Part shown: in pieces, positions 47,446 through 56,133 of the stretch | Numbering within the stretch: position 1 is the first letter of the stretch | Layout of the letters: each line of letters starts with the position of its first letter | NCBI GenBank assembly: GCA_028288485.1 | Contig: JAQBNO010000124.1 | Span: 38,594 to 102,593, forward strand | Source: Segetibacter sp. | GTDB taxonomy: Bacteria > Bacteroidota > Bacteroidia > Chitinophagales > Chitinophagaceae | Direction: 5' to 3' | Length of the DNA: 64,000 nucleotides | Translations under genes and position numbers: made by a program | The notes under the pieces: generated by a model | The model's input: only the letters and a program-made list of their open reading frames with translations | Database searches by the model: none | Told to the model about the DNA's origin: nothing

Positions 47446-47897
47446 CAGGGTTGTTTTCTGGGTATAAAATTATGGGAATGATGGGAGCAAAAGCTTTGCT
47501 TTCTGCAAACTGAGCGTTTATTTAATATAATTATATGCACTCTCTTGTGTTTCTTGATTTCCACATTTGTAGTCGATTTGTTCAAAAGTAAACTTGTCTT
47601 CCTGCCTTCAAAATTTAATATTTGCGGGTTGAAATTGTTGGAGCTAGAGTTATATTAAAGACAGGTAATAAGATTGAAAGTGGCGGATAGGGAGCAAAAT
47701 GGATACAAAGTTTGCAATTTTGTATGTTAAATCGGCGTTGGTTGTAGACAATTAGATTGTATAAATGTAAGCTCACCCCATTTGCAGGTTAGCAAACAAA
47801 AGGTACAAGGGAGCCGCGCCTTGGGCGCGGACAATGCGAAATAGTAGTACAATAGTTAAGTACATAAAAAGTTTTTAAAGAATAAGAGGAATTGAAA
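47446..47897. other. 452-bp upstream region of parE
   Basis: No gene seen on either strand. It is A+T-rich except for a strong hairpin with a repeat-like head at 47803. It should hold the parE promoter, but I cannot point to one with confidence. Confidence 0.5.
47803..47836. repeat. Strong hairpin fused to a dispersed-repeat head
   Basis: GTACAAGGGAG, as in the copy at 43755, is followed by CCGCGCC-TTG-GGCGCGG, a perfect 7-bp stem, and then ACAATG. The usual core is replaced. Confidence 0.5.
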
Positions 47898-49850
47898 ATG
47901 GCAGAAAAAACAAATTCAGGAGATTATAATGAAGACAGTATACGGAGCCTGGATTGGCGGGAGCATATCCGTTTACGTCCCGGAATGTACATTGGTAAAT
48001 TAGGCGATGGCAGTAGCCCCGACGACGGTATCTATGTAATGGTTAAAGAGGTAATGGATAACTGCATCGACGAACATACTATGGGTTATGGCAAAAACGT
48101 CGAGCTTACTATTGCAGAAAAAACGGTTACGGTTAGGGATTTCGGCCGTGGTATACCGTTAGGAAAGGTTGTGGATGTGGTTAGTAAAATTAATACCGGC
48201 GCCAAATACGACAGCAAGGCATTTCAGAAAAGTGTGGGCCTGAATGGTGTAGGTACAAAGGCAGTAAATGCGCTGAGTAATTATTTTAAAGTAACAGCCT
48301 TTCGGGAAGGAAAGCAAAAAACGGCAGAATTTCAAAATGGCGTTTTATTAAAAGAGCATAAGGAAAAGCCGACCGATGAGCCAAATGGAACATTGGTTAC
48401 ATTTATTCCCGACGATACTATATTTAAAAATTATCATTATATAAATGATTACATCGAAAACCAGATCTGGAATTATTGTTACCTGAATGCCGGCCTGGTT
48501 ATTAACTATAACGGGAAGCGGTACGTGAGTAAAAATGGTCTGCTCGACCTGCTTCAACGACGTACTAACGCCGATGAGATTCGTTACCCGATTATCCATT
48601 TAAAAGGTGAAGATATTGAGGTGGCGTTAACACATAATAACGATTATGGCGAAGACCTGTATTCTTTCGTTAACGGCCAATACACCACGCAGGGTGGAAC
48701 GCACCAGCAGGCATTCAGGGAAGCGTTTGTAAAAGTAATCCGCGATTTTTATAAGAAAGATTATGAAGCAGCCGATATTCGTGGAAGTATTGCGGCCGCC
48801 ATCTCCATTCGTGTGCAGGAGCCGGTGTTTGAGAGCCAGACTAAAACCAAGCTGGGTTCATTAACTGTTTTTGAAGGCGGCCCGAACATGCGAACCTTTA
48901 TGCAGGATTTTTTAGGTAAGGAACTGGATAATTACCTCCATAAAAATCCTCAAACTGCAGATGCACTTCGTAAGCGTATAGAGCAGAGCGAAAGAGAGCG
49001 CAAGGAATTGGCCGGCATTAAAAAGCTTGCAAATGAAAGGGCTAAAAAAGCCAACCTTCACAATAAGAAACTGCGTGACTGTAAGTTTCACTACAACGAC
49101 GAAATCGAAGGGAAAAATAAAGAGGAGATTTTAGAGAAGCGTAATCAAACCACCGTTTTTATAACGGAAGGTGACAGTGCAAGCGGGTCTATCACAAAAA
49201 GCAGGAGAGTAGACACACAAGCCGTTTTTAGCTTGCGCGGTAAACCTTTGAATTGTTATGGGTTAACGAAAAAGGTGGTGTACGAAAATGAAGAGTTCAA
49301 CTTGTTGCAGCACGCATTAAATATAGAAGACGGACTCGAAGGACTGCGGTATAACAACGTGGTGTTGGCAACAGACGCAGACGTTGATGGCATGCACATT
49401 CGCCTGTTAATGCTCACTTTCTTCCTGCAGTTCTTTCCTGACCTCGTTAAAAACGGGCACCTCCATATTTTGGAAACGCCTTTGTTTCGCGTAAGAGATA
49501 AAAAGCAAACGATGTACTGTTATGATGAAACGGAAAAGCAGGCAGCAATCAAAAAGCTAGGCGGCAAACCTGAGATTACCCGGTTTAAAGGTTTGGGTGA
49601 AATTAGCCCGGAAGAATTTGCCCGTTTTATCGGCGATGACATAAAGCTGCAACCGGTAATGCTGTTGCCCGAAACACATATTCAGCAGTTGCTGGAGTAT
49701 TACATGGGTAAAAACACCATGCAACGGCAGGAGTTTATTATTGACAACCTGAAAATAGAACTTGACTTAACGGAAGATGTTGAACATGATATAGAGGAAG
49801 CAAAAGCCGAGGCGGTGGCGGAGCATGTAGGGGAGGAAGTGGCGGCGTAA
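47898..49850 (+). CDS. parE: DNA topoisomerase IV subunit B
   Basis: ATPase subunit of the enzyme that unlinks daughter chromosomes; partner ParC is at 53259. 650 residues from ATG 47898, which has AGAGGA upstream; a TTG two codons before is less likely. The GHKL ATPase has [13 protein letters not shown] near residue 50, [10 protein letters not shown] and [13 protein letters not shown] near 115. The TOPRIM domain begins with [10 protein letters not shown] near 425 and has [25 protein letters not shown] near 575 leads to the C-terminus. KPLNCYG and length fit ParE better than GyrB. Confidence 0.93.
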   Translation: MAEKTNSGDYNEDSIRSLDWREHIRLRPGMYIGKLGDGSSPDDGIYVMVKEVMDNCIDEHTMGYGKNVELTIAEKTVTVRDFGRGIPLGKVVDVVSKINTGAKYDSKAFQKSVGLNGVGTKAVNALSNYFKVTAFREGKQKTAEFQNGVLLKEHKEKPTDEPNGTLVTFIPDDTIFKNYHYINDYIENQIWNYCYLNAGLVINYNGKRYVSKNGLLDLLQRRTNADEIRYPIIHLKGEDIEVALTHNNDYGEDLYSFVNGQYTTQGGTHQQAFREAFVKVIRDFYKKDYEAADIRGSIAAAISIRVQEPVFESQTKTKLGSLTVFEGGPNMRTFMQDFLGKELDNYLHKNPQTADALRKRIEQSERERKELAGIKKLANERAKKANLHNKKLRDCKFHYNDEIEGKNKEEILEKRNQTTVFITEGDSASGSITKSRRVDTQAVFSLRGKPLNCYGLTKKVVYENEEFNLLQHALNIEDGLEGLRYNNVVLATDADVDGMHIRLLMLTFFLQFFPDLVKNGHLHILETPLFRVRDKKQTMYCYDETEKQAAIKKLGGKPEITRFKGLGEISPEEFARFIGDDIKLQPVMLLPETHIQQLLEYYMGKNTMQRQEFIIDNLKIELDLTEDVEHDIEEAKAEAVAEHVGEEVAA

Positions 49851-49895
49851 GGAGTAAGAGAATAGTTGTAAATTTGAGGTTAGAAATTTTGAAAT

Positions 49896-50135
49896 ATGGA
49901 AAAGCCCGAAATAAAACAGAAAGTAGAAAATGGAAAAGTGTTGCTTGATCTTGCTGAAGAGTTTGATAACAAGGAAGTAAGTATTACAGTATCAACAACT
50001 GAAGATATTTTTCAGGATGAGAAAAACCGGGCAGACCTGCCGGCAGCAAAAAGAGTAGAAGTATTAAAAAGATTTGCGGGCACCGCTAAGTATCCTGATG
50101 TAGAAACAAATAAGTATGAGGTCTATGAGCAGTAA
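49896..50135 (+). CDS. Putative antitoxin of a PIN-domain toxin module
   Basis: A 79-residue, charged protein (MEKPEIKQKVENGKVLLDLAEEF). It looks like small Bacteroidota antitoxins that precede PIN toxins: an N-terminal segment suited to a short beta/alpha DNA-binding part and a flexible C-terminal arm (RFAGTAKYPDVETNKYEVYEQ) suited to bind the toxin. The downstream toxin frame starts 20 bp before its stop. No family name is certain; function is inferred from position. Confidence 0.6.
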   Translation: MEKPEIKQKVENGKVLLDLAEEFDNKEVSITVSTTEDIFQDEKNRADLPAAKRVEVLKRFAGTAKYPDVETNKYEVYEQ

Positions 50136-50568
50136 AATATTTATTGACTCATCATTACCTATCGAATACAATAAAGGACAAAAAACAAAAGCTTTTACTA
50201 GATATACTATCTGATGAAAAAATAGATCGTTTTACAATGAAACAGTGGTTAGTGAATTTATGTTCCATTTTTTAAAGATCAATGGAAACGCTGCTCCTTT
50301 ATCACTACAATCTTCAGGTAAAATTCCTATTATAATTTCTCGGTACTCCGATTATTCGTTAATGAGATTATTTCATTTAATTTCTAATGATGACAGGTTG
50401 ATGAATATAGTTCCTGCTTTCATTCAGAAGTACAATCTCCTTTCCAATGATGCCATTATTTTAGCAACCTGTAAAATTCATAATATCAATCAGCTGGCCT
50501 CTCATGATACTGATTTTATAATCCCGTGCAAAGCTGAAGGAATTGAATTGTTAAGAGAAGAAGAATAA
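50116..50568 (+). pseudogene. PIN-domain (VapC-like) toxin with two compensating frameshifts
   Basis: Reading across two frame changes gives a complete PIN ribonuclease. KIFIDSSLPIEYNKGQ lies in frame 1 from 50116 (or 50125), KLLLDILSDEKIDRF in frame 2, then YNETVVSEFMFHF back in frame 1 to the stop at 50568. The four acidic residues of the site are visible: D in FIDSS, E in VSEF, D in SNDAI and D in SHDTDF. One extra A in the run near 50180 and one missing T near 50231 would explain it. An in-frame TGA at about 50212 cuts the product. Sequencing error cannot be excluded. Confidence 0.75.
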
Positions 50569-50624
50569 TTTTGGACCAGTCATTTGTTCTACTATTAAAC
50601 AGCCGTTGCGTCGCACTCTTGTAC
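50567..50624 (-). repeat. 58-bp dispersed repeat, GCGACGC-core copy
   Basis: Minus strand: GTACAAGAGTGCGACGCAAC, GGCTG, spacer TTTAATAGTAGAACAAAT, tail GACTGGTCCAAAATT. 58 bp, ending at the PIN stop codon. Confidence 0.82.
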
Positions 50625-50713
50625 TGAATTTAATTCTATTCAGCTAAAGATTGCATAACGACAATTGAGGAACTAAACATTATTAAATAAAAAAATTACC
50701 CGCCTGGGTTGCG

Positions 50714-51565
50714 ATGATACATATAGTTTTCCAACATGCAGATGTTGAAGCATTAAGAAAAAGCTTTGAACTTGATCCGACAATGGAAGGTGAAATAGTG
50801 GAGATTAAGGATGAATATGCTGTTGGCCCAATCAAGGAAATTTATACCGAAGAAGGGATTGAAGCCCGATTACAATGGTGGAAGGAAGTTTTAAAAGATG
50901 GTCATTACAATGGGATTGCAGATGACGGACATGTAGATGATAATACCGAAGTAAAAGAACTTAAAAAGAAGCTTACAGAAAACCCTGGAGAAATAGTGTG
51001 GATATGGGCAGCCCAAAATAAACATGATGTTAGCGGGTACTATTGGCTTATGAGCCAGTTAAAAGACTTCCAGGGAAGGCTCTTTATTTTGTACCTAAAT
51101 AATCTTCCTTTCATCAATGAAAAGGGTAACATCTTTTACCCGACCAGCCTGTTCCAGATTCAGCCGAAAGAATTTGTGAAGGCTAAAAAACTTGCCCGAC
51201 CAATTACTTTAAGCGAATTTGAAATTGACCCCGATGAATGGGCAAAACTAGGCGCGGAAGATAAAGGAGTGCGGCTATTGGAAGGTGGCAAAAAGCTGGT
51301 GCAGAAAGGCTATGATTATTATGACGACGAATTGGTAAAATTTATCACTAAGGATTGGCAAAAGATCTCGAAGCTTTTTCAACAGTATTATGGTAAGGTA
51401 AAAGACACTACAGGAGATGCTTATTTACTCTGGCGGATTAATGAAATGATTGCAAGTGGCAAGATCGAAATGCAGGGTAACAGGCAAAGCATGAAAGAAT
51501 TTGAAGTGAGACTTGCCGGGACAGAAGCGCCAAAAGTTGAGGTTGTTGAAGAACAAACTGCTTAA
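50714..51565 (+). CDS. DUF1835/DUF3658-type protein
   Basis: A 283-residue protein. MIHIVFQHADVEALRKSF at the start is the DUF1835 opening; GPIKEIYTEEGIEARLQWW near residue 38 and EIVWIWAAQNKHDVSGYYWLMSQL near 95 continue that domain. DDELVKFITKDWQKISKLFQQ near 215 begins the DUF3658-like C-terminal part. The biochemical role of this family is not known. It lies between parE and parC, an arrangement I believe recurs in related Bacteroidota. The tail (EVVEEQTA) is low-complexity. Confidence 0.75.
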   Translation: MIHIVFQHADVEALRKSFELDPTMEGEIVEIKDEYAVGPIKEIYTEEGIEARLQWWKEVLKDGHYNGIADDGHVDDNTEVKELKKKLTENPGEIVWIWAAQNKHDVSGYYWLMSQLKDFQGRLFILYLNNLPFINEKGNIFYPTSLFQIQPKEFVKAKKLARPITLSEFEIDPDEWAKLGAEDKGVRLLEGGKKLVQKGYDYYDDELVKFITKDWQKISKLFQQYYGKVKDTTGDAYLLWRINEMIASGKIEMQGNRQSMKEFEVRLAGTEAPKVEVVEEQTA

Positions 51566-51647
51566 TCATTTTCAAAAGTTAACGGGCGTTAGCGAAACGC
51601 CAGTTCCAATGATGCCCAAAGTTACTTAGGTACAAACCTGGAATATG

Positions 51648-52099
51648 TATTTTACCGACGTTCATTTATACCTCCATCTCATGCTTGCCGTCAAAGGCCG
51701 GGAATCTTTTATTTCCCGTCTCGTAAAAGAAGAGTTGGAAAGTTATTTACGCGAATGATGAAATAAACGAGCATAAAATACATGCCATTCGTGCATGCCT
51801 GACCATGCTCACTTGCTCATTTCCTGGAACCCTGTTGTAGCGTCGAAGATTTGGTAGTAGAGGTAAAACAATTATCAAAATACTTCATTCTTCATAGAAA
51901 ACGGAACAAATCGTTCGAATGGCAGGAAGATTACGGAGCAGTTAGTTGTTCACAAAGTGACCTGCCTGAAATGACAAAATACATGGATAACCAAATGGGA
52001 TACCATAAGAAAAATAGTTTTAAAGAAGAATTTGAGGCGACTTTACAACAGAATGAAATCGAATACAGGCAGGAGGATTTGCTTGAATTTTATGATTGA
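51648..52099 (+). pseudogene. REP-associated (IS200-like, Y1) transposase remnant
   Basis: Pieces of one Y1/HuH transposase appear in different frames. YFTDVHLYLHLMLAVKGRESF is the N-terminus (about 51648-51710). MPDHAHLLISWNP is the HuH motif (about 51797-51835). VEDLVVEVKQLSKYFI then runs in one frame to the stop at 52099, with WQEDYGAVS and EMTKYMDNQMGYHKK near the end, where the catalytic Tyr lies. Several stops and shifts separate them. RAYT-type enzymes mobilise short extragenic palindromes; this copy is dead. Confidence 0.75.
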
Positions 52100-52164
52100 C
52101 AGGCAGGTAATTCGAAATTAAACATTGAAAATTGATTGTTGAATATTAAACAACAGAGCACTTA

Positions 52165-52551
52165 ATGAAGATTAAAGGAGTTCACCATATTGCCATTCTT
52201 ACCGATCGTTATGAAGAAAGCAAGCAATTCTATACCACTATACTTGGTTTTGAAATTATAAATGAAACATACCGGGCCGAAAGAGATAGTTACAAACTCG
52301 ATCTTGCTATTAATGGAACATATTGCATCGAACTTTTTTCATTTCCTGAATACAAAGAACGAAACAGTTTTCCAGAATCAAAAGGATTGCGACATCTTGC
52401 ATTTGCAGTGGATGATGTTAAAAAATGGATAGAATTTTTACGGATTAAAAATGTAGATGTTCAGGATGTGAGAGTTGACGAAATAACAGGCAGAAAATTT
52501 ACGTTCTTCTACGATCCTAACGGGCAGCCGTTGGAGTTGTATGAAGGATAG
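52165..52551 (+). CDS. VOC-family (glyoxalase-like) metalloprotein, GloA2/YaeR type
   Basis: A 128-residue protein of two beta-alpha-beta-beta-beta units. IKGVHHIAILTDRYEESKQFY begins unit one, with a metal-binding His; CIELFSFPEY near residue 52 supplies a Glu; LRHLAFAVDDV near 73 gives the second His; GQPLELYEG at the end gives the last Glu. All four metal ligands are present. The YaeR/GloA2 subgroup is of uncertain substrate, so glyoxalase activity should not be assumed. Confidence 0.85.
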   Translation: MKIKGVHHIAILTDRYEESKQFYTTILGFEIINETYRAERDSYKLDLAINGTYCIELFSFPEYKERNSFPESKGLRHLAFAVDDVKKWIEFLRIKNVDVQDVRVDEITGRKFTFFYDPNGQPLELYEG

Positions 52552-52635
52552 TGTTTTCTAAAATAAGCGCTCCTGTAAAAGCTCCTACTCCTGTTTTTAA
52601 ATTATAAAGTAAATTTGCTATAAATTTTACAGTGT

Positions 52636-52861
52636 ATGAAGAATTACCAGTCTATTGCACAGGTGCAAGGCGACAATGAAACCGGGTTATATATAGGCAT
52701 TATTCCAAATTTACCTGGCGCTCATACACAGGCAGCTTCACTTGACCAATTGAATATAAATCTCAAAGAGGTACTTACGTAATCTTGAAGAAATGAATGA
52801 TGAAGAATTGTCCTCTATTCCTGAGTTGGTCGGTTTTCAAAACATACCTGTGGCTGTATGA
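52636..52861 (+). pseudogene. hicB: HicB-family antitoxin, frameshifted
   Basis: Reads YQSIAQVQGDNETGLYIGII then PNLPGAHTQAASLDQLNINL and KEVLT in one frame and then hits TAA. After a small indel near 52780 the rest continues in another frame: LEEMNDEELSSIPELVGFQN then IPVAV and stop. The GLYIGIIPNLPGAHTQA core is the RNase-H-like fold of HicB. HicA overlaps its end by 4 bp, the normal operon layout in this order. Confidence 0.8.
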
Positions 52862-53092
52862 GCAGGCTGCCGATAGTAAATGCAAGATCATTAGAAAAAA
52901 TATTATTTATTCTCGGTTTTTAAATGGTTAGGCAAAAAGGTAGTCATGTATTTTACAGGCATCTTTGATGGAAGATACACAACAATACACCATCATCCGG
53001 GAGTTGATATTAGTCGTCCCTTGCTAAGAAGTATACTTAAGGAAATTAATGTAGTTGTTGAAGAATTTACAAGTCTTCTTACTCAAATTTGA
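52858..53092 (+). pseudogene. hicA: HicA-family mRNA interferase toxin, disrupted
   Basis: MSRLPIVNARSLEKILFILGF is followed by TAA where homologues continue. MVRQKGSHVFYRH carries on in the same frame, with the catalytic His of GSH. A one-base shift then leads to DGRYTTIHHHPGVDISRPLL and on to the stop at 53092 after FTSLLTQI. This is a full HicA in outline, with one nonsense change and one frameshift. With HicB also broken the module is inactive. Confidence 0.8.
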
Positions 53093-53174
53093 CCTAGAGG
53101 ACTATTAAAAATAGCATGGTTAGTTATCTGAAGGGGGTTTTAAACAACATTAACTGCCGCACAAAAAAGAAACA

Positions 53175-53239
53175 GTACAAGTGAGTGACACAACCGGAGA
53201 CGCATTGGATTACAAATGACCGATACCAATAATAAAAGT
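53175..53239 (+). repeat. 58-bp dispersed repeat, GTGACAC-core copy
   Basis: GTACAAGTGAGTGACACAAC followed by CGGAG; tail GACCGATACCAATAATAAAA. It ends 20 bp before the parC start, so it lies in the parC leader. Confidence 0.75.
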
Positions 53240-53258
53240 TTTTCGACCTAGAAATATA

Positions 53259-55769
53259 ATGACTACAGAAACAGCAAACGAATTAACAAATAATGAAAGT
53301 GGCGTAACCGGGCAATATAAAAACTGGTTCCTCGATTACGCTTCTTATGTAATCCTGGAAAGAGCAGTGCCGGCGATTGAAGATGGGATGAAGCCGGTGC
53401 AGCGCCGCATCCTTCATGCAATGAAGGAAATGGACGATGGCAGGTTTAATAAGGTGGCCAACATCATCGGGCAGAGCATGCAGTATCATCCGCATGGTGA
53501 TGCATCTATTGGAGACGCATTGGTGAATATGGGTCAGAAGGAACTGCTTATTGAAACCCAGGGTAACTGGGGTGATGTAAGAACAGGTGACGCCGCCGCC
53601 GCTCCCCGTTATATTGAAGCAAGGCTAAGCAAATTTGCGCTTGACATTGCTTTTAACAATAAAACAACCGAATGGCAACTTAGTTACGACGGAAGAAAAA
53701 ATGAACCGGTAACCTTGCCCATGAAATTTCCTATGCTATTGGCCCAGGGGGCTGATGGTATAGCAGTTGGTCTTTCCACTAAAATTCTACCTCATAACTT
53801 TTGTGAATTAATTGAGGCGTCTATAAAGTGTTTAAGAGGAAAGCCGTTTCAGATCTTCCCCGATTTTCAAACGGGCGGAATGATTGATGTTGCTAACTAC
53901 AATGATGGTAAAAGAGGCGGCAAGGTAAGGGTGCGGGCAAAGGTTGAAGAGCTTGACAAAAAAACTTTGATAATACGGGATGTGCCTTATGGGGTAACAG
54001 TTTCTACTTTGTGCGACAGCATTGTAAAAGCTAACGACCAGGGCAAGATCAAAATAAAAAAGGTAACCGATTCCACCGCCGCCGCAGTTGAAATTATTGT
54101 CGACCTTGCCCCAGGCATTTCGCCCGATATTACCATTGACGCTTTGTACGCTTTCACCGATTGCGAGGTAAGCATTTCTCCCAACGCCTGTGTTATTATC
54201 GGCCAGAAGCCTCACTTTGTTACAGTCGACAAGTTATTACAGGACTCTGCTGATAATACCCGCGCCCTGCTGAAAAGGGAACTTGAAATCAAGCTGGGCG
54301 AATTGCAGGAGAAATGGCACTATACTTCTTTAGAAAAAATCTTCTTTGAAGAAAAGATCTACAAGGAATTAGAGAAGAAGCATGATACATGGGAAAAAGT
54401 TTTAACGGGCATCGAAAAAGCTTTCGTTCCTTTTACAAGGCATTTAAGACGTAATGTTACCCGTGAAGATGTTCTAAAACTTACGGAAAAACCGGTTCGC
54501 CGTATTTACCGGTTAGATATTGATGAACTTAATAACCAGATAAAAGGCATTGAAGTCGAAATTGACCAGGTACAATTCCACTTGGATAATCTTACCGATT
54601 ATGCCGTCGAATATTATGAAGGTTTATTGAAGAAATACGGAAAGGGCAGGGAGCGCAAAACAGAGATCAGGCAGTTCGATATTATTACTGCGAGGACGGT
54701 TGCTATTGCCAACACCAAGGTTTACATGAATCGGGCAGAAGGTTTCGTTGGACTTAGTTTAAAGAAAGATGAACTGATTGCAGAGTGCAGCGACCTCGAC
54801 GATATTATTGTATTTACCAAGTCGGGTAAAATGAAAGTGGTAAGGGTAGCCGATAAGGTATTTATTGGCAAAGACATTATTCATGCAGCGGTGTTTGTGA
54901 AAAATGACGAACGTACAACCTACAACATCGTTTATGTTGACGGGGCAAGCGGAGTAAGTTATGCCAAACGTTTTAATGTAACCGGTATTACCCGCGATAA
55001 AGAATACGACTTGACCAAGGGGTCCGAAAAGAGCCGGATCCACTATTTCTCGGTAAACCTGAACGGGGAAGCCGAAGTGGTAAAAGTGCTATTGAGTCCC
55101 AACAGTACTGCTAAAAAGAAAGAGTTCGATTTCTATTTCGAAGAACTCGATATTAAAGGTCGTGGAAGCATGGGTAACCAGGTTACGAAACATCCTATTA
55201 AAGCTATCCGGTTTAAGGAAGCAGGCAGAAGCACGCTTACGGGCAGAAAACTTTGGTTCGATAGTAAATTCGGCAGGCTCAACAACGAGGAAAAAGGAGA
55301 GTACCTGGGAACTTTTGAAGAGGAAAAATTACTGGTAATCTACGACGACGGAAACTATGAAATTACAGATACGGAACTTACGCAGAGATTTGAACCGGAG
55401 AAAATTTCATTGATAGAAAAATTTGATCCTGAAAAAGCAATCACTGCAGTATACCTTGATGCTGAAAAAGAGCAATACAATATAAAGCGCTTTAAGATTG
55501 AAACCAGCTCAATCAAAACGAAGTTTCTCTTTATTAAAGAAGGAAAAGGAAACCGGCTTGAAGCGGTAACGACCGATGAGGAACCTGTTTTGATCTTACA
55601 TACGAACAAAGGTTCGCAGGTTGCAACACAAAAAATTCAAATTGGCGGATTTGTTGAAGTGATGGGGTGGAAAGCGATCGGAAATAAACTGGTAAATTTC
55701 AGTAAAGAGGTTGAAATGGAATGGGAAGCAAAAACAGCAGAAGACGACGTGCAGGCAAAGTTGTTTTAA
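53259..55769 (+). CDS. parC: DNA topoisomerase IV subunit A
   Basis: Breakage-reunion subunit that partners ParE in chromosome decatenation. It has 836 residues. The winged-helix domain has DGMKPVQRRILHAM near residue 43 and YHPHGDASIGDALV near 73; the catalytic tyrosine is in AAPRYIEARL near 117. The tower and coiled-coil segments run at about 300-480. The C-terminal beta-propeller blades start near 490 (MNRAEGFVGLSLKKDE). No GyrA-box is seen, which with the parE linkage supports ParC. The gene is separated from parE by 3.4 kb of accessory and decayed DNA. Confidence 0.93.
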   Translation: MTTETANELTNNESGVTGQYKNWFLDYASYVILERAVPAIEDGMKPVQRRILHAMKEMDDGRFNKVANIIGQSMQYHPHGDASIGDALVNMGQKELLIETQGNWGDVRTGDAAAAPRYIEARLSKFALDIAFNNKTTEWQLSYDGRKNEPVTLPMKFPMLLAQGADGIAVGLSTKILPHNFCELIEASIKCLRGKPFQIFPDFQTGGMIDVANYNDGKRGGKVRVRAKVEELDKKTLIIRDVPYGVTVSTLCDSIVKANDQGKIKIKKVTDSTAAAVEIIVDLAPGISPDITIDALYAFTDCEVSISPNACVIIGQKPHFVTVDKLLQDSADNTRALLKRELEIKLGELQEKWHYTSLEKIFFEEKIYKELEKKHDTWEKVLTGIEKAFVPFTRHLRRNVTREDVLKLTEKPVRRIYRLDIDELNNQIKGIEVEIDQVQFHLDNLTDYAVEYYEGLLKKYGKGRERKTEIRQFDIITARTVAIANTKVYMNRAEGFVGLSLKKDELIAECSDLDDIIVFTKSGKMKVVRVADKVFIGKDIIHAAVFVKNDERTTYNIVYVDGASGVSYAKRFNVTGITRDKEYDLTKGSEKSRIHYFSVNLNGEAEVVKVLLSPNSTAKKKEFDFYFEELDIKGRGSMGNQVTKHPIKAIRFKEAGRSTLTGRKLWFDSKFGRLNNEEKGEYLGTFEEEKLLVIYDDGNYEITDTELTQRFEPEKISLIEKFDPEKAITAVYLDAEKEQYNIKRFKIETSSIKTKFLFIKEGKGNRLEAVTTDEEPVLILHTNKGSQVATQKIQIGGFVEVMGWKAIGNKLVNFSKEVEMEWEAKTAEDDVQAKLF

Positions 55770-55803
55770 GCGAAGTTGCGGCTTTCAGCTGACAAGGTGT
55801 AGA

Positions 55804-55859
55804 GATTTGGCTTCAAGCTGAATAACCTTTATCATCATCGTTGTGTCACTCACTTGTAC
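55804..55859 (-). repeat. 58-bp dispersed repeat, GTGACAC-core copy
   Basis: Minus strand: GTACAAGTGAGTGACACAAC, GATG; degenerate tail CAGCTTGAAGCCAAATC. Confidence 0.78.
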
Positions 55860-56003
55860 GTGCAGATTGCTTATTCAACGTTTATCAATTTTGTTGTTAG
55901 TGCTATAGAATCATGAGGGAAGAAGAAGTAATTAAAAAAGTGAACGGTTTTTTTAAGGCGTGTTTAATAGATCATAACGTGAAAAAAGTATAATAGTAGC
56001 ACT

Positions 56004-56068
56004 GCCGATGAACGGATTGCGACGCAACGGTGCATAAGTAGCGAACAGCAGTTGGTACAAAAAAAAAC
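56004..56068 (+). repeat. 58-bp dispersed repeat, GAACGGATT-head variant
   Basis: GCCGATGAACGGATTGCGAC then GCAACGGTG; tail GCAGTTGGTACAAAAAAAA. The head matches the copy at 22844. Confidence 0.78.
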
Positions 56069-56098
56069 AGCGGAAAATTATTCTTCCGCTGTTTTTTT
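56060..56098 (-). terminator. Terminator of the DUF4251 gene
   Basis: AACAGCGGAA and TTCCGCTGTT form a 10-bp stem around AATTATTC, flanked by A- and T-runs. It can act in both directions; the minus-strand gene ends at 56134. The T-run on the minus strand is the repeat's own poly-A tail. Confidence 0.87.
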
Positions 56099-56133
56099 AT
56101 CAATTCTTAATTACCTAATTCCTGATTGCCTTG

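Larger units (their letters stand above)
55770..56133. other. 364-bp gap: two facing repeat copies and a terminator
   Basis: Reverse copy at 55804-55859, forward copy at 56004-56068, and the hairpin terminator at 56067. A 26-codon frame at 55912 (MREEEVIKKVNGFF) may be a stub of a nucleotidyltransferase-type gene, but this is weak. Confidence 0.55.

Noticed and set aside
54759..55043. A 94-codon minus-strand frame inside parC.
   Set aside because: Antisense shadow of the conserved C-terminal domain of ParC.
55912..55992. A 26-codon frame starting MREEEVIKKVNGFF.
   Set aside because: Resembles the start of small nucleotidyltransferase genes, but too short and too common in composition to call.
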